Origin: Microbulbifer okhotskensis
Lineage (GTDB): Bacteria > Pseudomonadota > Gammaproteobacteria > Pseudomonadales > Cellvibrionaceae
Direction: 5' to 3'
DNA: 60,806 bases
Assembly (NCBI RefSeq): GCF_023895975.1
Contig: NZ_JALBWM010000017.1
Location: 1-60,806, forward strand
The notes under the pieces were generated by a model. That model was not told the origin of the DNA and ran no database searches. It saw only the letters and a list, made by a program, of their open reading frames with translations. Made by a program: the position numbers and the translations under genes. This document shows positions 16,328 to 24,887 of this stretch, one piece after another. Each line of letters begins with the position of its first letter. Position 1 is the stretch's first letter.

Positions 16328-18055
16328 CTATATCGCTTCCAGCAGACTCACCATTAACTGCAGGGATTCCCGCCCACGAAACTCATTCACATCGAGTTTA
16401 AAAGCCAGGCGCACCTTTTCTACGGGCTGAGGCCACTGCTCGATATCCACATTGAATGCGATGGCATCGAGGGGCGACTGCGGTGCCTGCGGCGAAGCCA
16501 CCACCATTTTCAAGTGACGCTCACCGACAATACGCTGCTGTAGCAGTAAAAATTCACCGTCGAATATCGGTTCCGGGAAAGCCTGCCCCCAGGGTGCACA
16601 GGCCCGCAACATCGCTGCGGTCTGCAGGGTGTAGTCCGCAGTTTCCAGCTCACCATCGGAGTCGATAACCGCATGCAACTGATTTTCATCTAAGCGATTG
16701 CGCACCACCTGTTCAAAAGCCGCACGGAATCCGTCCAGATTTTCTTGTGGCAAGCTCAAACCTGCCGCCATCGCGTGTCCACCAAACTTGCTGATCAAGC
16801 CCGGATGGGCAGCCGCCACATCACTCAGTGCGTCGCGGATATGCAAACCGGGGATAGAGCGCGCAGACCCTTTAACCAAGCCATTGTCACCCTCGGCAAA
16901 TGCGATAACCGGGCGGTGGAATTTTTCTTTAATACGACTGGCCAGAATTCCCACTACGCCCTGATGCCAGTTGGCATCGTAGAGACACAAACTCCAGGGA
17001 ATCTCCCCCTCCAGGTGCAATTGATCCAGGGCCGCCAGCGCTTCGCGCTGCATCCCCTGCTCAATGGCCTTGCGATCCCGATTAAGAGCATCCAGCTCCC
17101 CCGCCAGTTCCCGCGCCTCACTGGGATCACGGGTGAGCAAGCAGCGAATACCAGTTCCAATATCATCGAGTCGCCCCGCAGCATTAATACGCGGTCCCAG
17201 GATAAATCCGATATCAGTGGTGGAAAGCCTGCGCTGGTCCCGCCCGGCGACCTCCATCAGCGCGGCAATTCCCGGTCGACAACGGCCAGCACGAATACGC
17301 GCGATGCCCTGGTGAACCAGAATACGGTTGTTGTGGTCCAGCGGGACCAAATCTGCCACCGTACCCAAAGCAACTAGATCGAGATACTCGGCCATATTCG
17401 GCGGCGAAATACCGCTCTGCTCAAACCAACCACTCTGCTGCAAAGCCGTGCGCAGGTGGCTCAGCAGATAAAAAATCACCCCCACACCAGCGAGATTTTT
17501 ACTGGGGAAATCGCAACCCGCTTGGTTTGGGTTAACGATGGCATCCGCCTCCGGCAGCTCGCTACCGGGCAGGTGGTGGTCGGTAACAATTACCGTCATT
17601 CCGGCGGCTTTGGCTGCTGCCACCCCCTCGATGCTGCTGATGCCGTTGTCGACAGTAACCAGCACATCCGGGCGGTAGTTCTTGGCCACCTCGACAATTT
17701 CGGGAGTGAGACCGTAGCCGAAATCGAAGCGATTCGGCACCAAATAGTCGACCCCAGGTGCGCCCATAGCACCCAGCGCCAGTACTGCCAAGGTACTGCT
17801 GGTTGCCCCATCCGCATCAAAGTCCCCCACTATGAGGATCTTCTTCTGTTCGTGTACAGCATCTACCAACAGCGCGGCCGCTGCATCCAATCCGCGCATG
17901 GTTTGAGGCACCTGCAACCGAGAAAGGCTGTGGTCCAGCGCTTCTTCGCTGGCTATGCCCCGTCCCAACAACACACGCTGTAGTATTTTTGGCGTGTCAG
18001 AAGCAAAACGGCCAGTGGAGTAATCCACTGGCCGTCGCTGAATTTTTGTACTCAA
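16328..18055 (-). CDS. recJ: Single-strand-specific 5'-3' exonuclease RecJ
   Basis: Degrades 5' single-stranded DNA ends in recombination, mismatch and base excision repair. 575 residues (E. coli 577). DHH-family motif II is DFDADG at 78-83 and the DHH triad is VTDHH with DHH at 159-161. The DHHA1 RNA/DNA-binding motif GGHAMAAG lies around residue 440 and an OB-like domain completes the C-terminus. The start is a TTG with a weak binding site, and a strong hairpin lies in codons 7-16, suggesting low translation. It follows thrC by 45 bases. Confidence 0.97.
   Translation of the reverse strand: MSTKIQRRPVDYSTGRFASDTPKILQRVLLGRGIASEEALDHSLSRLQVPQTMRGLDAAAALLVDAVHEQKKILIVGDFDADGATSSTLAVLALGAMGAPGVDYLVPNRFDFGYGLTPEIVEVAKNYRPDVLVTVDNGISSIEGVAAAKAAGMTVIVTDHHLPGSELPEADAIVNPNQAGCDFPSKNLAGVGVIFYLLSHLRTALQQSGWFEQSGISPPNMAEYLDLVALGTVADLVPLDHNNRILVHQGIARIRAGRCRPGIAALMEVAGRDQRRLSTTDIGFILGPRINAAGRLDDIGTGIRCLLTRDPSEARELAGELDALNRDRKAIEQGMQREALAALDQLHLEGEIPWSLCLYDANWHQGVVGILASRIKEKFHRPVIAFAEGDNGLVKGSARSIPGLHIRDALSDVAAAHPGLISKFGGHAMAAGLSLPQENLDGFRAAFEQVVRNRLDENQLHAVIDSDGELETADYTLQTAAMLRACAPWGQAFPEPIFDGEFLLLQQRIVGERHLKMVVASPQAPQSPLDAIAFNVDIEQWPQPVEKVRLAFKLDVNEFRGRESLQLMVSLLEAI
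18004..18035 (-). terminator. Terminator-like hairpin inside the first codons of recJ
   Basis: Perfect 12-base-pair stem: ACGGCCAGTGGA at 18008-18019 and its complement at 18024-18035, with a 4-base loop. On the minus strand it is followed immediately by TTTTGCTTC. It lies wholly inside recJ codons 7-16 yet has every feature of an intrinsic terminator for transcripts arriving from hom-thrC. It may attenuate read-through or block ribosome entry at the weak TTG start. Confidence 0.6.
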
Positions 18056-18100
18056 TGTGATTCTCAGCTAAATAAATATTTTCCGGCAGTCGACTGCCAG

Positions 18101-19501
18101 CTAACTGCCAGCGGACAACATCGTCGCCATATAGTCGTGTACCTGGGACAATTCGTTGGGCAGTATCTTACACCGCTCCTCGCGCTGCCAAAGGTCCTGC
18201 ATATGAGCCGGCAGGGGAATCTCTTGTTTTGGTAGCGCCTGGGCTACCGCATCCGGGAATTTTGCCGGGTGCGCGGTGGATAAGCAAACCATTGGCTGCT
18301 CATCTGATCGGCGTACCTGGCGGGCGGCTTCGACACCAATGGCCGTGTGGGGGTCAAGCAGGTATTCACTAGAAGAAAAAGCCTCGCGAATCACTTCTAT
18401 AGTACGACTGTCATCAATACGACAAGAGGAAAATACCTCTCTCGCTCGAGCCAGAACCGACTCACTCAGGTGCATAGGTACACTGCGATCCGCCAGCAGC
18501 TCTGCGACTGCTGCCCCATCGCGCCCATACAAATCAAATAACAAACGTTCAAAATTGCTCGACACCATAATATCCATACTGGGCGACAAGCTGTGCACCA
18601 GCGGCTTGGGTGTATGGTCGTTGCTGCTGATACAGCGGTGTAGAATATCGTTGGCGTTGGTGGCGATTATTAATTGGTCGATAGGTAACCCCATCTGCCG
18701 CGCTAGATAGCCAGCAAAAATATCGCCGAAATTGCCCGTAGGCACCGAGAAATTCACCATTTGGTTCGGGGCACCCAGGCGCAGAGCTGCGTAAAAGTAA
18801 TACACAATTTGCGCCATGATACGCGCCCAGTTGATAGAGTTCACGGCCACCAAACGGCGTCCATCGGGCAGGAATGACTGATCAGCAAAGCTCGCTTTGA
18901 CCATATTTTGGCAATCGTCAAAATTGCCTTCTAGTGCAATATTAAACACATTGCCAGACTGTACCGTCGTCATCTGTCGACGCTGGACTTCAGACACCCG
19001 ATTGTGGGGGTGCAAAATAAAAATATCGATATTTTCGCATTGGCGACAGCCTTCAATAGCGGCGGACCCCGTGTCCCCGGAAGTGGCCCCCATGACCACC
19101 ACTCTTTCACCGCGCTTTTTCAGTAGGTGATCAAAAAGCTGACCGAGGAGCTGCAAAGCAAAATCTTTAAAGGCCAGGGTGGGACCATGGAACAGCTCCA
19201 GTACCCACTCATTGGTATCGGTCTGCACCAGCGGGGCAATGGCCCTGTGGCGGAAATGTTTGTAAGAGCGCCCTATAATTTCGCGTAACTCGTCATCACT
19301 CAGATCGCCGCCGACAAACGGCTGAATAATACGAAATGCCAGCTGCTCATAATCGAGCCCAGCCATCGAGGCAATCTCTTCACGGGTAAACTTTGGCAAT
19401 GTCTCGGGAACATAGAGGCCTCCGTCACTGGCTAGACCTGTAAGAACGGTATCCGCGAAGGATAGTGACGGCGCTTCGCCGCGGGTGCTGACAAATTTCA
19501 C
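18101..19501 (-). CDS. thrC: Threonine synthase
   Basis: Converts O-phosphohomoserine to threonine with pyridoxal phosphate. 466 residues, the long bacterial type. The cofactor lysine is Lys112 in GPTLAFKDFALQLLG, and the phosphate-binding region is seen in GATSGDTGSAAIEGC and in SVPTGNFGDIFAGYLA. Starts at a GTG (19501). It follows hom by 92 bases, in which a loose 7-base inverted repeat (19548-19554 and 19579-19585) is the only structure seen, so hom-thrC is an operon. Confidence 0.97.
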   Translation of the reverse strand: MKFVSTRGEAPSLSFADTVLTGLASDGGLYVPETLPKFTREEIASMAGLDYEQLAFRIIQPFVGGDLSDDELREIIGRSYKHFRHRAIAPLVQTDTNEWVLELFHGPTLAFKDFALQLLGQLFDHLLKKRGERVVVMGATSGDTGSAAIEGCRQCENIDIFILHPHNRVSEVQRRQMTTVQSGNVFNIALEGNFDDCQNMVKASFADQSFLPDGRRLVAVNSINWARIMAQIVYYFYAALRLGAPNQMVNFSVPTGNFGDIFAGYLARQMGLPIDQLIIATNANDILHRCISSNDHTPKPLVHSLSPSMDIMVSSNFERLLFDLYGRDGAAVAELLADRSVPMHLSESVLARAREVFSSCRIDDSRTIEVIREAFSSSEYLLDPHTAIGVEAARQVRRSDEQPMVCLSTAHPAKFPDAVAQALPKQEIPLPAHMQDLWQREERCKILPNELSQVHDYMATMLSAGS

Positions 19502-19593
19502 AGTATTTCTTAGCTCTTATAGCTGGCTGGGAGGAGTTGTTCACCGGGGCACCGCCTGAACGAAAATGCGACAATAAACGGTGCCAGGGAGGT

Positions 19594-20958
19594 TTAACCG
19601 AGACTTTCTACGCGAATTCTAACGACCTCTCCTTCGACAGTATCCAATGTTTCAATTTGGGAAACCGCTAAACGGAGGCTCGCTTCGTCGGCCCGACTGG
19701 TAAGAATCACGACGGGAACCAGCGCCTCCGCTGCAACCGGCTCATGTTGAATCAGAGCCTCAATACTAATGCCCTGATCGCTGCAGATAGTGGCAACCTG
19801 AGACATCACACCCGGCTTATCGTGAGCGGCTATACGCAGGTAATAGCTGGTAATGACATCTTCCTCAGGCAACACCTGGGTTCCCCCCTGCTCCGCCAGC
19901 GCCACGCCGGCGGCGGGTACTCTCTGCTCCGGTTTGGCTTCCAGAGTGCGCGCAACGTCGACGATATCGGCAATGACGGCCGATGCCGTAGCTTCATCGC
20001 CGGCACCCGCTCCGTAATATAAGGTCGGGCCCACTGCATCGCCTTCCACCAGCACCGCATTCATTACACCATTCACATTGGCGATCAGGCGACGCTCGGG
20101 GATCAGCGTTGGGTGTACTCGCAATTCCACACCCTTGTCGGTGCGACGAGCGATGCCCAGATGCTTAATCCGGTAACCCAGTTCCTCGGCATAGCGGATA
20201 TCCTCACTACAGATACGACTGATTCCCTCCGTATAGACCTTGTCAAAAGCAAGTGGCATGGCAAACGCCAGTGACGCCATAATTACCAACTTGTGAGCAG
20301 CATCAATCCCCTCCACATCAAAAGTGGGATCCGCCTCGGCGTAACCCAAAGCTTGGGCTTGTGCCAGCGCCTGATCAAAACTGCGTCCCTTTTCCCGCAT
20401 CTCGGTAAGGATATAATTTCCCGTACCGTTGATGATACCGGCTAGCCACTGCACCTGATTCCCCACCAAGCCCTCACGTAGAGACTTGATAATAGGAATG
20501 CCGCCAGCTACCGCTGCTTCGTAAGCAATAGTCACACCATGCTGCGCAGCTAGCTCAAAGAGTTCATTGCCGTGCTCGGCAATCAATGCCTTATTCGCAG
20601 TCACAATGTGTTTGCCATTTTCAATCGCTGTCCGTACCAATTCCTTCGCTACAGTCGTGCCACCGATCAGCTCCACCAGGATATCCACACTGGGATTGCT
20701 GGCGACATCGAAGATGTCCCGAGTCACGCTTAACTGGCTGGTATCGCAATTGGGGTTGTCGCGGCGCGCACCTATCTGCTCAATCACCAGAGCGCGGCCG
20801 CAGCGCGCTGCGACCTCCCGGCCGTTGCGCGCCAGTACATTGAGAGTGCCGCTGCCGACAGTCCCTAAACCACATATACCGATCCGCACTGCACGGGGTA
20901 TTTTTTTTGCAGCCACCTGAGCCTCAACCTCCGCAGTCTCTTCAACTGTTGCGCTCAC
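19594..20958 (-). CDS. hom: Homoserine dehydrogenase with ACT domain
   Basis: Reduces aspartate semialdehyde to homoserine, the branch point to threonine and methionine. 454 residues from the GTG at 20958, which has GGAGG six bases upstream; the open frame back to 21045 lacks a site and is rejected. NAD(P)-binding GICGLGTVGSGTLN lies at 27-40, the catalytic domain in the middle, and a C-terminal ACT domain (YYLRIAAHDKPGVMSQVA) gives feedback control by threonine. It heads hom-thrC and diverges from the asparaginase gene. Confidence 0.96.
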   Translation of the reverse strand: MSATVEETAEVEAQVAAKKIPRAVRIGICGLGTVGSGTLNVLARNGREVAARCGRALVIEQIGARRDNPNCDTSQLSVTRDIFDVASNPSVDILVELIGGTTVAKELVRTAIENGKHIVTANKALIAEHGNELFELAAQHGVTIAYEAAVAGGIPIIKSLREGLVGNQVQWLAGIINGTGNYILTEMREKGRSFDQALAQAQALGYAEADPTFDVEGIDAAHKLVIMASLAFAMPLAFDKVYTEGISRICSEDIRYAEELGYRIKHLGIARRTDKGVELRVHPTLIPERRLIANVNGVMNAVLVEGDAVGPTLYYGAGAGDEATASAVIADIVDVARTLEAKPEQRVPAAGVALAEQGGTQVLPEEDVITSYYLRIAAHDKPGVMSQVATICSDQGISIEALIQHEPVAAEALVPVVILTSRADEASLRLAVSQIETLDTVEGEVVRIRVESLG

Positions 20959-21321
20959 AATTTTCCTCCGCGCAATTACCCATGGCAGCCGGCTTTGCCG
21001 GGTATAAAACCCCAAGCCATTAGCAACGCTACTGTGGAAAACCACGCAATAAATGCATATAAAATTGACAAAAGATCAACAACTTTACCGAGCGTACCGT
21101 AAAAAAGTCAATATAATTGCGCCACGCTACCACTGCCAACCCCTCGGTGGCAGTCGAAACTCCTGTCACCCAAAAACACCTCTTGAAACGAACCCCATCC
21201 TCAGTAGATGCTATATAAGCATCTAGTAGCATCAGGTAACAACAACCTGCGAAATTGCATCCACCGCGCCTTTCCACACAATAGGGGCGCACAAAATCCA
21301 GACTCAGATAGTGGTCGAGCA
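20959..21321. other. Divergent regulatory gap between hom and the asparaginase gene
   Basis: 363 bases without a gene. The plus strand has a perfect TATAAT at 21112-21117, but no good -35 at the right distance. A TTGACA at 21065-21070 is too far from it to pair. The 21-base palindrome at 21205-21225 is listed separately. No thr-type leader peptide with runs of threonine codons is visible before hom. Long overlapping frames here run antisense into ansA and have no support. Confidence 0.5.
21205..21225. promoter_or_regulatory. 21-base palindrome upstream of the asparaginase gene (candidate operator)
   Basis: TAGATGCT-ATATA-AGCATCTA is a perfect dyad with 8-base arms and a 5-base AT centre, about 97 bases before the ATG of ansA and some 90 bases after the TATAAT. 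Its size and symmetry suit a dimeric helix-turn-helix protein, and the regulator encoded at 22443 is the obvious candidate. It could also fold as an RNA hairpin in the leader. Confidence 0.5.
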
Positions 21322-22338
21322 ATGAAGAAAACCTTAATTCTATATACCGGTGGAACTCTGGGAATGCGCCGTAGCCAATCGGGCTATGTGCCAGATCCCG
21401 ACTTGGAAGGCGCTCTGGGCCGCCTCCTACAAGATGTGATCGGCCAACTCCCCCAGTACGACTTCCAGGCACTCGACCCTCTACTGGATAGCGCCAATAT
21501 GCAACCACAGGACTGGTACCACATTGCCAGCCTGATACGCGACAACTATAGCCAGTACTCAGGCTTTTTGGTGTTGCACGGCACTGACACTATGGCCTAT
21601 ACGGCATCAGCCCTTTCCTTTGCCTTACAGGGAATCGAAAAGCCAGTCCTAGTAACCGGCTCACAAATTCCCCTGCGGGAAATGCGCAGTGATGCCTACA
21701 ACAATTTGATTGCGGCGCTTTTGTTAAGCGGTTCTGACGAAATCAAAGAGATATGTTTGTATTTCAACGGCAAGTTGCTGCGCGGCAATCGCGCCGTAAA
21801 GGTGAGTTCTGGCTCTCTCAATGCTTTTGTCAGCCCCAATTATCCCTGCCTGGGAGAGGTGGGCATTCAGGTCAACATTGATCTCAAGGCCCTACTGACT
21901 CCCTCTGGCATACCAGAATTCCAGATTCCCGCCGACACCGATGGGGGCGTGGTTCTTTTGAAACTGTTCCCCGGCATTTCCCCGAACCTGATCGAAAAAA
22001 TCCTGGAAAGCCACCCCAAAGGTCTGGTTATTGAAACTTATGGCACCGGCAACGCACCGACAAATAACAGCGCATTTACGGCCCAGCTGGAGAAAGCCTC
22101 ACAGCTCGACACTATCTGCGTGGCCGTATCCCAATGCTTGGAACACCAAGTCGACCTGGGCAAATACGCGGCAGGATCGGCGCTACTGGATGCCGGTGTT
22201 ATCGGCGGTCTGGATATGACTAGCGAAGCCTGCTTTGCAAAATTAAATCACTTACTGGCAATGGGACACCCCCCCTCAGAAATTAAATCCCTGATGGAAA
22301 ATCCGCTATGTGGAGAGTGTAGCAACCCCGACCAATAA
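21322..22338 (+). CDS. ansA: L-asparaginase, type I (cytoplasmic)
   Basis: Hydrolyses asparagine to aspartate and ammonia. 338 residues from the ATG at 21322; the open frame from 21208 has no support before the conserved start MKKTLILYTGGTLGM. Catalytic threonines lie in TGGTLG (Thr12) and HGTDT (86-90), and MRSDAYNN follows later. No signal peptide, so it is the cytoplasmic AnsA type. It starts a plus-strand set with an HTH regulator and aspartase, which together take asparagine to fumarate and two ammonia. Confidence 0.95.
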   Translation: MKKTLILYTGGTLGMRRSQSGYVPDPDLEGALGRLLQDVIGQLPQYDFQALDPLLDSANMQPQDWYHIASLIRDNYSQYSGFLVLHGTDTMAYTASALSFALQGIEKPVLVTGSQIPLREMRSDAYNNLIAALLLSGSDEIKEICLYFNGKLLRGNRAVKVSSGSLNAFVSPNYPCLGEVGIQVNIDLKALLTPSGIPEFQIPADTDGGVVLLKLFPGISPNLIEKILESHPKGLVIETYGTGNAPTNNSAFTAQLEKASQLDTICVAVSQCLEHQVDLGKYAAGSALLDAGVIGGLDMTSEACFAKLNHLLAMGHPPSEIKSLMENPLCGECSNPDQ

Positions 22339-22352
22339 TACGGGATTGGCTT

Positions 22353-22377
22353 GGCGAAGTACTGCAGCTTCGCCTTT
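22353..22377 (+). terminator. Hairpin after ansA
   Basis: GGCGAAG (22353-22359) pairs with CTTCGCC (22368-22374) across an 8-base loop and is followed by TTT then CAAAAAT. It looks like a weak terminator or transcript-end hairpin between ansA and the regulator gene, which could leave the regulator under partial read-through. Confidence 0.5.
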
Positions 22378-22442
22378 CAAAAATGGATTGAATTAACAAC
22401 AGGGATTATAGGGACAGCTTTCGACCCAGAAGCAAAATACTG

Positions 22443-23258
22443 ATGAGCAACGACTTTCCACAAAACCTACGCCTTCTGTGTGGCTTCTATCCATCCATTG
22501 CCGAGGTGTGCCGGCGGATAGGGGTAAACCGTGCACAATTTAATAAATACCTCAACGGCAACACCCAGCCTTCGCAATATACTCTGGGGAAAATCTGTCA
22601 CTTTTTTGGCGTTGAACCCCATGAAATTATGATGCCGCACGAACAGTTCAACCAAATTGTCCGTGTGCGCAGCAATCCGTCCTCTGACAGCGATCCAGTA
22701 CGCCCATACAATCGTAACATTGATCTTCTGATACAAGAATCTCAGGGCCGGGCCGATAAATATCTGGGCTTCTATTTTGAATACCACTACTCCATGACTT
22801 TTCCCGATCATATTATTCGCAGCCTGCTGCATATTGAGTCTGATGGTGATAGTTATTATTTTCAGCGCTTTGAACGCATGCGCTACCCGGATAGGGATGA
22901 GTGGTATAAATCCCGCTACAAGGGCATGTTACTTTTTCTTGCTGACCGCATTTTTCTGATCGGTTATGAGGCGTTAACCCACAACGAAATCGCCCAAACT
23001 ATTCTATACCCCACCTATAAAAGCCGTGTCAGCTACCTATCCGGATTAAAGTTGGGCGCATCGGCCAGTGACAGGCGTGAGCCTGTTTGCACAAAAGTTG
23101 TTCTCGAATCCCTAGGGAGGAAAATCAGTATTAAGAGCGCATTAAAACTATGCGGTGTCTTTGGCCCTGAGTCCGAGGAAATTAACAAAAACATTCGCGA
23201 AAATATTCGGGCCACTACCACAGAAGGGCCGCAAAGTTTCTTTGCCACACCCCTTTAA
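22443..23258 (+). CDS. Helix-turn-helix regulator, probable local regulator of ansA/aspA
   Basis: 271 residues. An XRE-like helix-turn-helix occupies about residues 17-60 (PSIAEVCRRIGVNRAQFNKY, then LNGNTQPS...GKICHFFGV). The remaining 200 residues form a larger domain with no named family that I recognise. Segments such as YYFQRFERMRYPDRDEWYKS suggest an effector-binding or oligomerisation domain. It lies 104 bases after ansA and 109 before aspA, on the same strand. Binding asparagine or aspartate and controlling both neighbours is an inference from position only. Confidence 0.75.
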   Translation: MSNDFPQNLRLLCGFYPSIAEVCRRIGVNRAQFNKYLNGNTQPSQYTLGKICHFFGVEPHEIMMPHEQFNQIVRVRSNPSSDSDPVRPYNRNIDLLIQESQGRADKYLGFYFEYHYSMTFPDHIIRSLLHIESDGDSYYFQRFERMRYPDRDEWYKSRYKGMLLFLADRIFLIGYEALTHNEIAQTILYPTYKSRVSYLSGLKLGASASDRREPVCTKVVLESLGRKISIKSALKLCGVFGPESEEINKNIRENIRATTTEGPQSFFATPL

Positions 23259-23367
23259 TTACTCCAGACAACAATCAATTATTATACCAACTCGAGGTTT
23301 ACGGGAGATTCGATCATCACTCCGCTTAACTCTACGCAAACCCAGACGATGAAGAAATGAGAAAAAC

Positions 23368-24834
23368 ATGACCAATGATTTCCACACACTCAAACCGATG
23401 CCGGTCTTCAATGCTGGCTCGGAGACTCGCCTGGAGCGCGACTTATTGGGTGAGCGCGAGGTGCCCACGGATGTCTATTTCGGTATTCAAACTCTACGCG
23501 CTTTGGAGAATTTCCAGATTACTGGTATCACGCTCAACCACTTTCCCAATCTGGTAAAAGCGCTAGCCATGGTTAAAAAAGCTGCGGCCAACGCCAATGG
23601 GCAACTCGGCTATCTCGAGCCTAAATTGCAAAGCGCCATCGCTGGCGCCTGCGACGAAATTATTGATGGAAAACTACTCGATCAGTTTCTGGTAGATATG
23701 ATTCAGGGCGGTGCCGGCACCTCAACCAATATGAATGCCAACGAGGTTATTGCCAATCGTGCACTCGAATTATTGGGGCACAAAAAAGGCGAGTACAAAA
23801 AAGTACACCCCAACAACCACGTCAACCTTTCACAATCCACCAATGATGTCTATCCAACTTCGATAAACCTGGCAATTTTGCTCAGCTACAGCGACTTGGT
23901 GCAATCTATGGAGAGCCTGTGTGTCGAGTTTGACAAAAAGGCATCAGAATTCAACTCGGTCATTAAAATGGGGCGCACCCAATTACAAGATGCGGTTCCT
24001 ATGACGCTCGGCCAGGAATTTGCGGCTTTTGCTGCTACTATGCGTGAGGATGTTGCTAGGGTAAAAGAGCTAGTAACTCTGTTCAAAGAAATCAATATGG
24101 GAGGCACTGCCATTGGTACGGGTATCAATACCGACCCAGAGTATCGTCAATTGGTCGTCAATGCCCTATCAAAAATTTCTTCTATTGATTTTGTCTGCGC
24201 CGAAAACCTAGTTGAAGCCACCTCTGATATGGGGGCCTTTGTTATGTTTTCCGGCGTAATGAAACGTATCGCCGTTAAAATCTCGAAAATTTGCAGCGAT
24301 TTGCGTTTACTTTCCAGCGGCCCCCGCGCTGGCTTCAATGAGATTAACCTGCCACCCATGCAACCCGGTTCATCCATTATGCCCGGCAAGGTCAACCCGG
24401 TCATTCCCGAAGTGGTTAACCAAGTCGCTTATCAGGTTATTGGTAACGACCTCACCATTACCTTGGCCGCGGAATCTGGCCAGCTGCAGCTCAACGTTAT
24501 GGAACCGGTAATCGCCTTTAACCTGCTTCAGTCTATGCGCCTGATGACCCAGGCCATGAACACCTTAGCCCAACGCTGCGTAAACGGAATTACTGCCAAT
24601 GAAGAGCACTGTCTGCAAATGGTGGAAAATAGCATCGGCTTGATTACCGCCGTAAACCCGTTTATTGGCTACGAGAATGCGACACGCATTGCCAAGCAGG
24701 CACTCATTACCGGTGCGAGCGTCAAGCAATTGATCCTTGAGGAAGGATTACTCAACGAGGAAGAACTGAATGATATTCTCGCCCCAGAAAATATGACTCA
24801 GCCAAGAAAAGTGGCGATTAAAAACCTTGTGTAG
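23368..24834 (+). CDS. aspA: Aspartate ammonia-lyase (aspartase)
   Basis: Splits aspartate into fumarate and ammonia. 488 residues. The fumarase/aspartase signature GSSIMPGKVNP is at 334-344, with TNMNANEVIANRALE and SQSTNDVYPTSINLA giving the other two conserved regions. The opening ERDLLGEREVPTDVYFGIQT is the aspartase N-terminus, and the signature distinguishes it from argininosuccinate lyase. Preceded by the asparaginase and regulator, so it completes asparagine catabolism into the citric acid cycle. Confidence 0.95.
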   Translation: MTNDFHTLKPMPVFNAGSETRLERDLLGEREVPTDVYFGIQTLRALENFQITGITLNHFPNLVKALAMVKKAAANANGQLGYLEPKLQSAIAGACDEIIDGKLLDQFLVDMIQGGAGTSTNMNANEVIANRALELLGHKKGEYKKVHPNNHVNLSQSTNDVYPTSINLAILLSYSDLVQSMESLCVEFDKKASEFNSVIKMGRTQLQDAVPMTLGQEFAAFAATMREDVARVKELVTLFKEINMGGTAIGTGINTDPEYRQLVVNALSKISSIDFVCAENLVEATSDMGAFVMFSGVMKRIAVKISKICSDLRLLSSGPRAGFNEINLPPMQPGSSIMPGKVNPVIPEVVNQVAYQVIGNDLTITLAAESGQLQLNVMEPVIAFNLLQSMRLMTQAMNTLAQRCVNGITANEEHCLQMVENSIGLITAVNPFIGYENATRIAKQALITGASVKQLILEEGLLNEEELNDILAPENMTQPRKVAIKNLV

Positions 24835-24841
24835 GAATATC

Positions 24842-24867
24842 AACCGGCAGTAGCAATACTGCCGGTT
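24842..24867. terminator. Hairpin between convergent aspA and dsbC
   Basis: An 11-base-pair stem (AACCGGCAGTA at 24842-24852 with its complement at 24857-24867) closed by a GCAA tetraloop. It lies 8 bases past the aspA stop and 21 bases from the dsbC stop, and so can end transcripts from either side. There is no long T-run, only TTAATCG after it. Confidence 0.65.
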
Positions 24868-24887
24868 AATCGAGCTTTAATAAGTGA

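Noticed and set aside
16745..17377. 210-codon plus-strand frame opposite recJ
   Set aside because: Antisense shadow of recJ. No start site, no motif.
21065..21117. TTGACA and TATAAT upstream of ansA as one promoter
   Set aside because: 41 bases separate them, far from the 16-18 needed; each is probably independent or chance.
21029..21508. 159-codon minus-strand frame upstream of hom
   Set aside because: Overlaps ansA in antisense and spans a probable promoter region; not protein-like.
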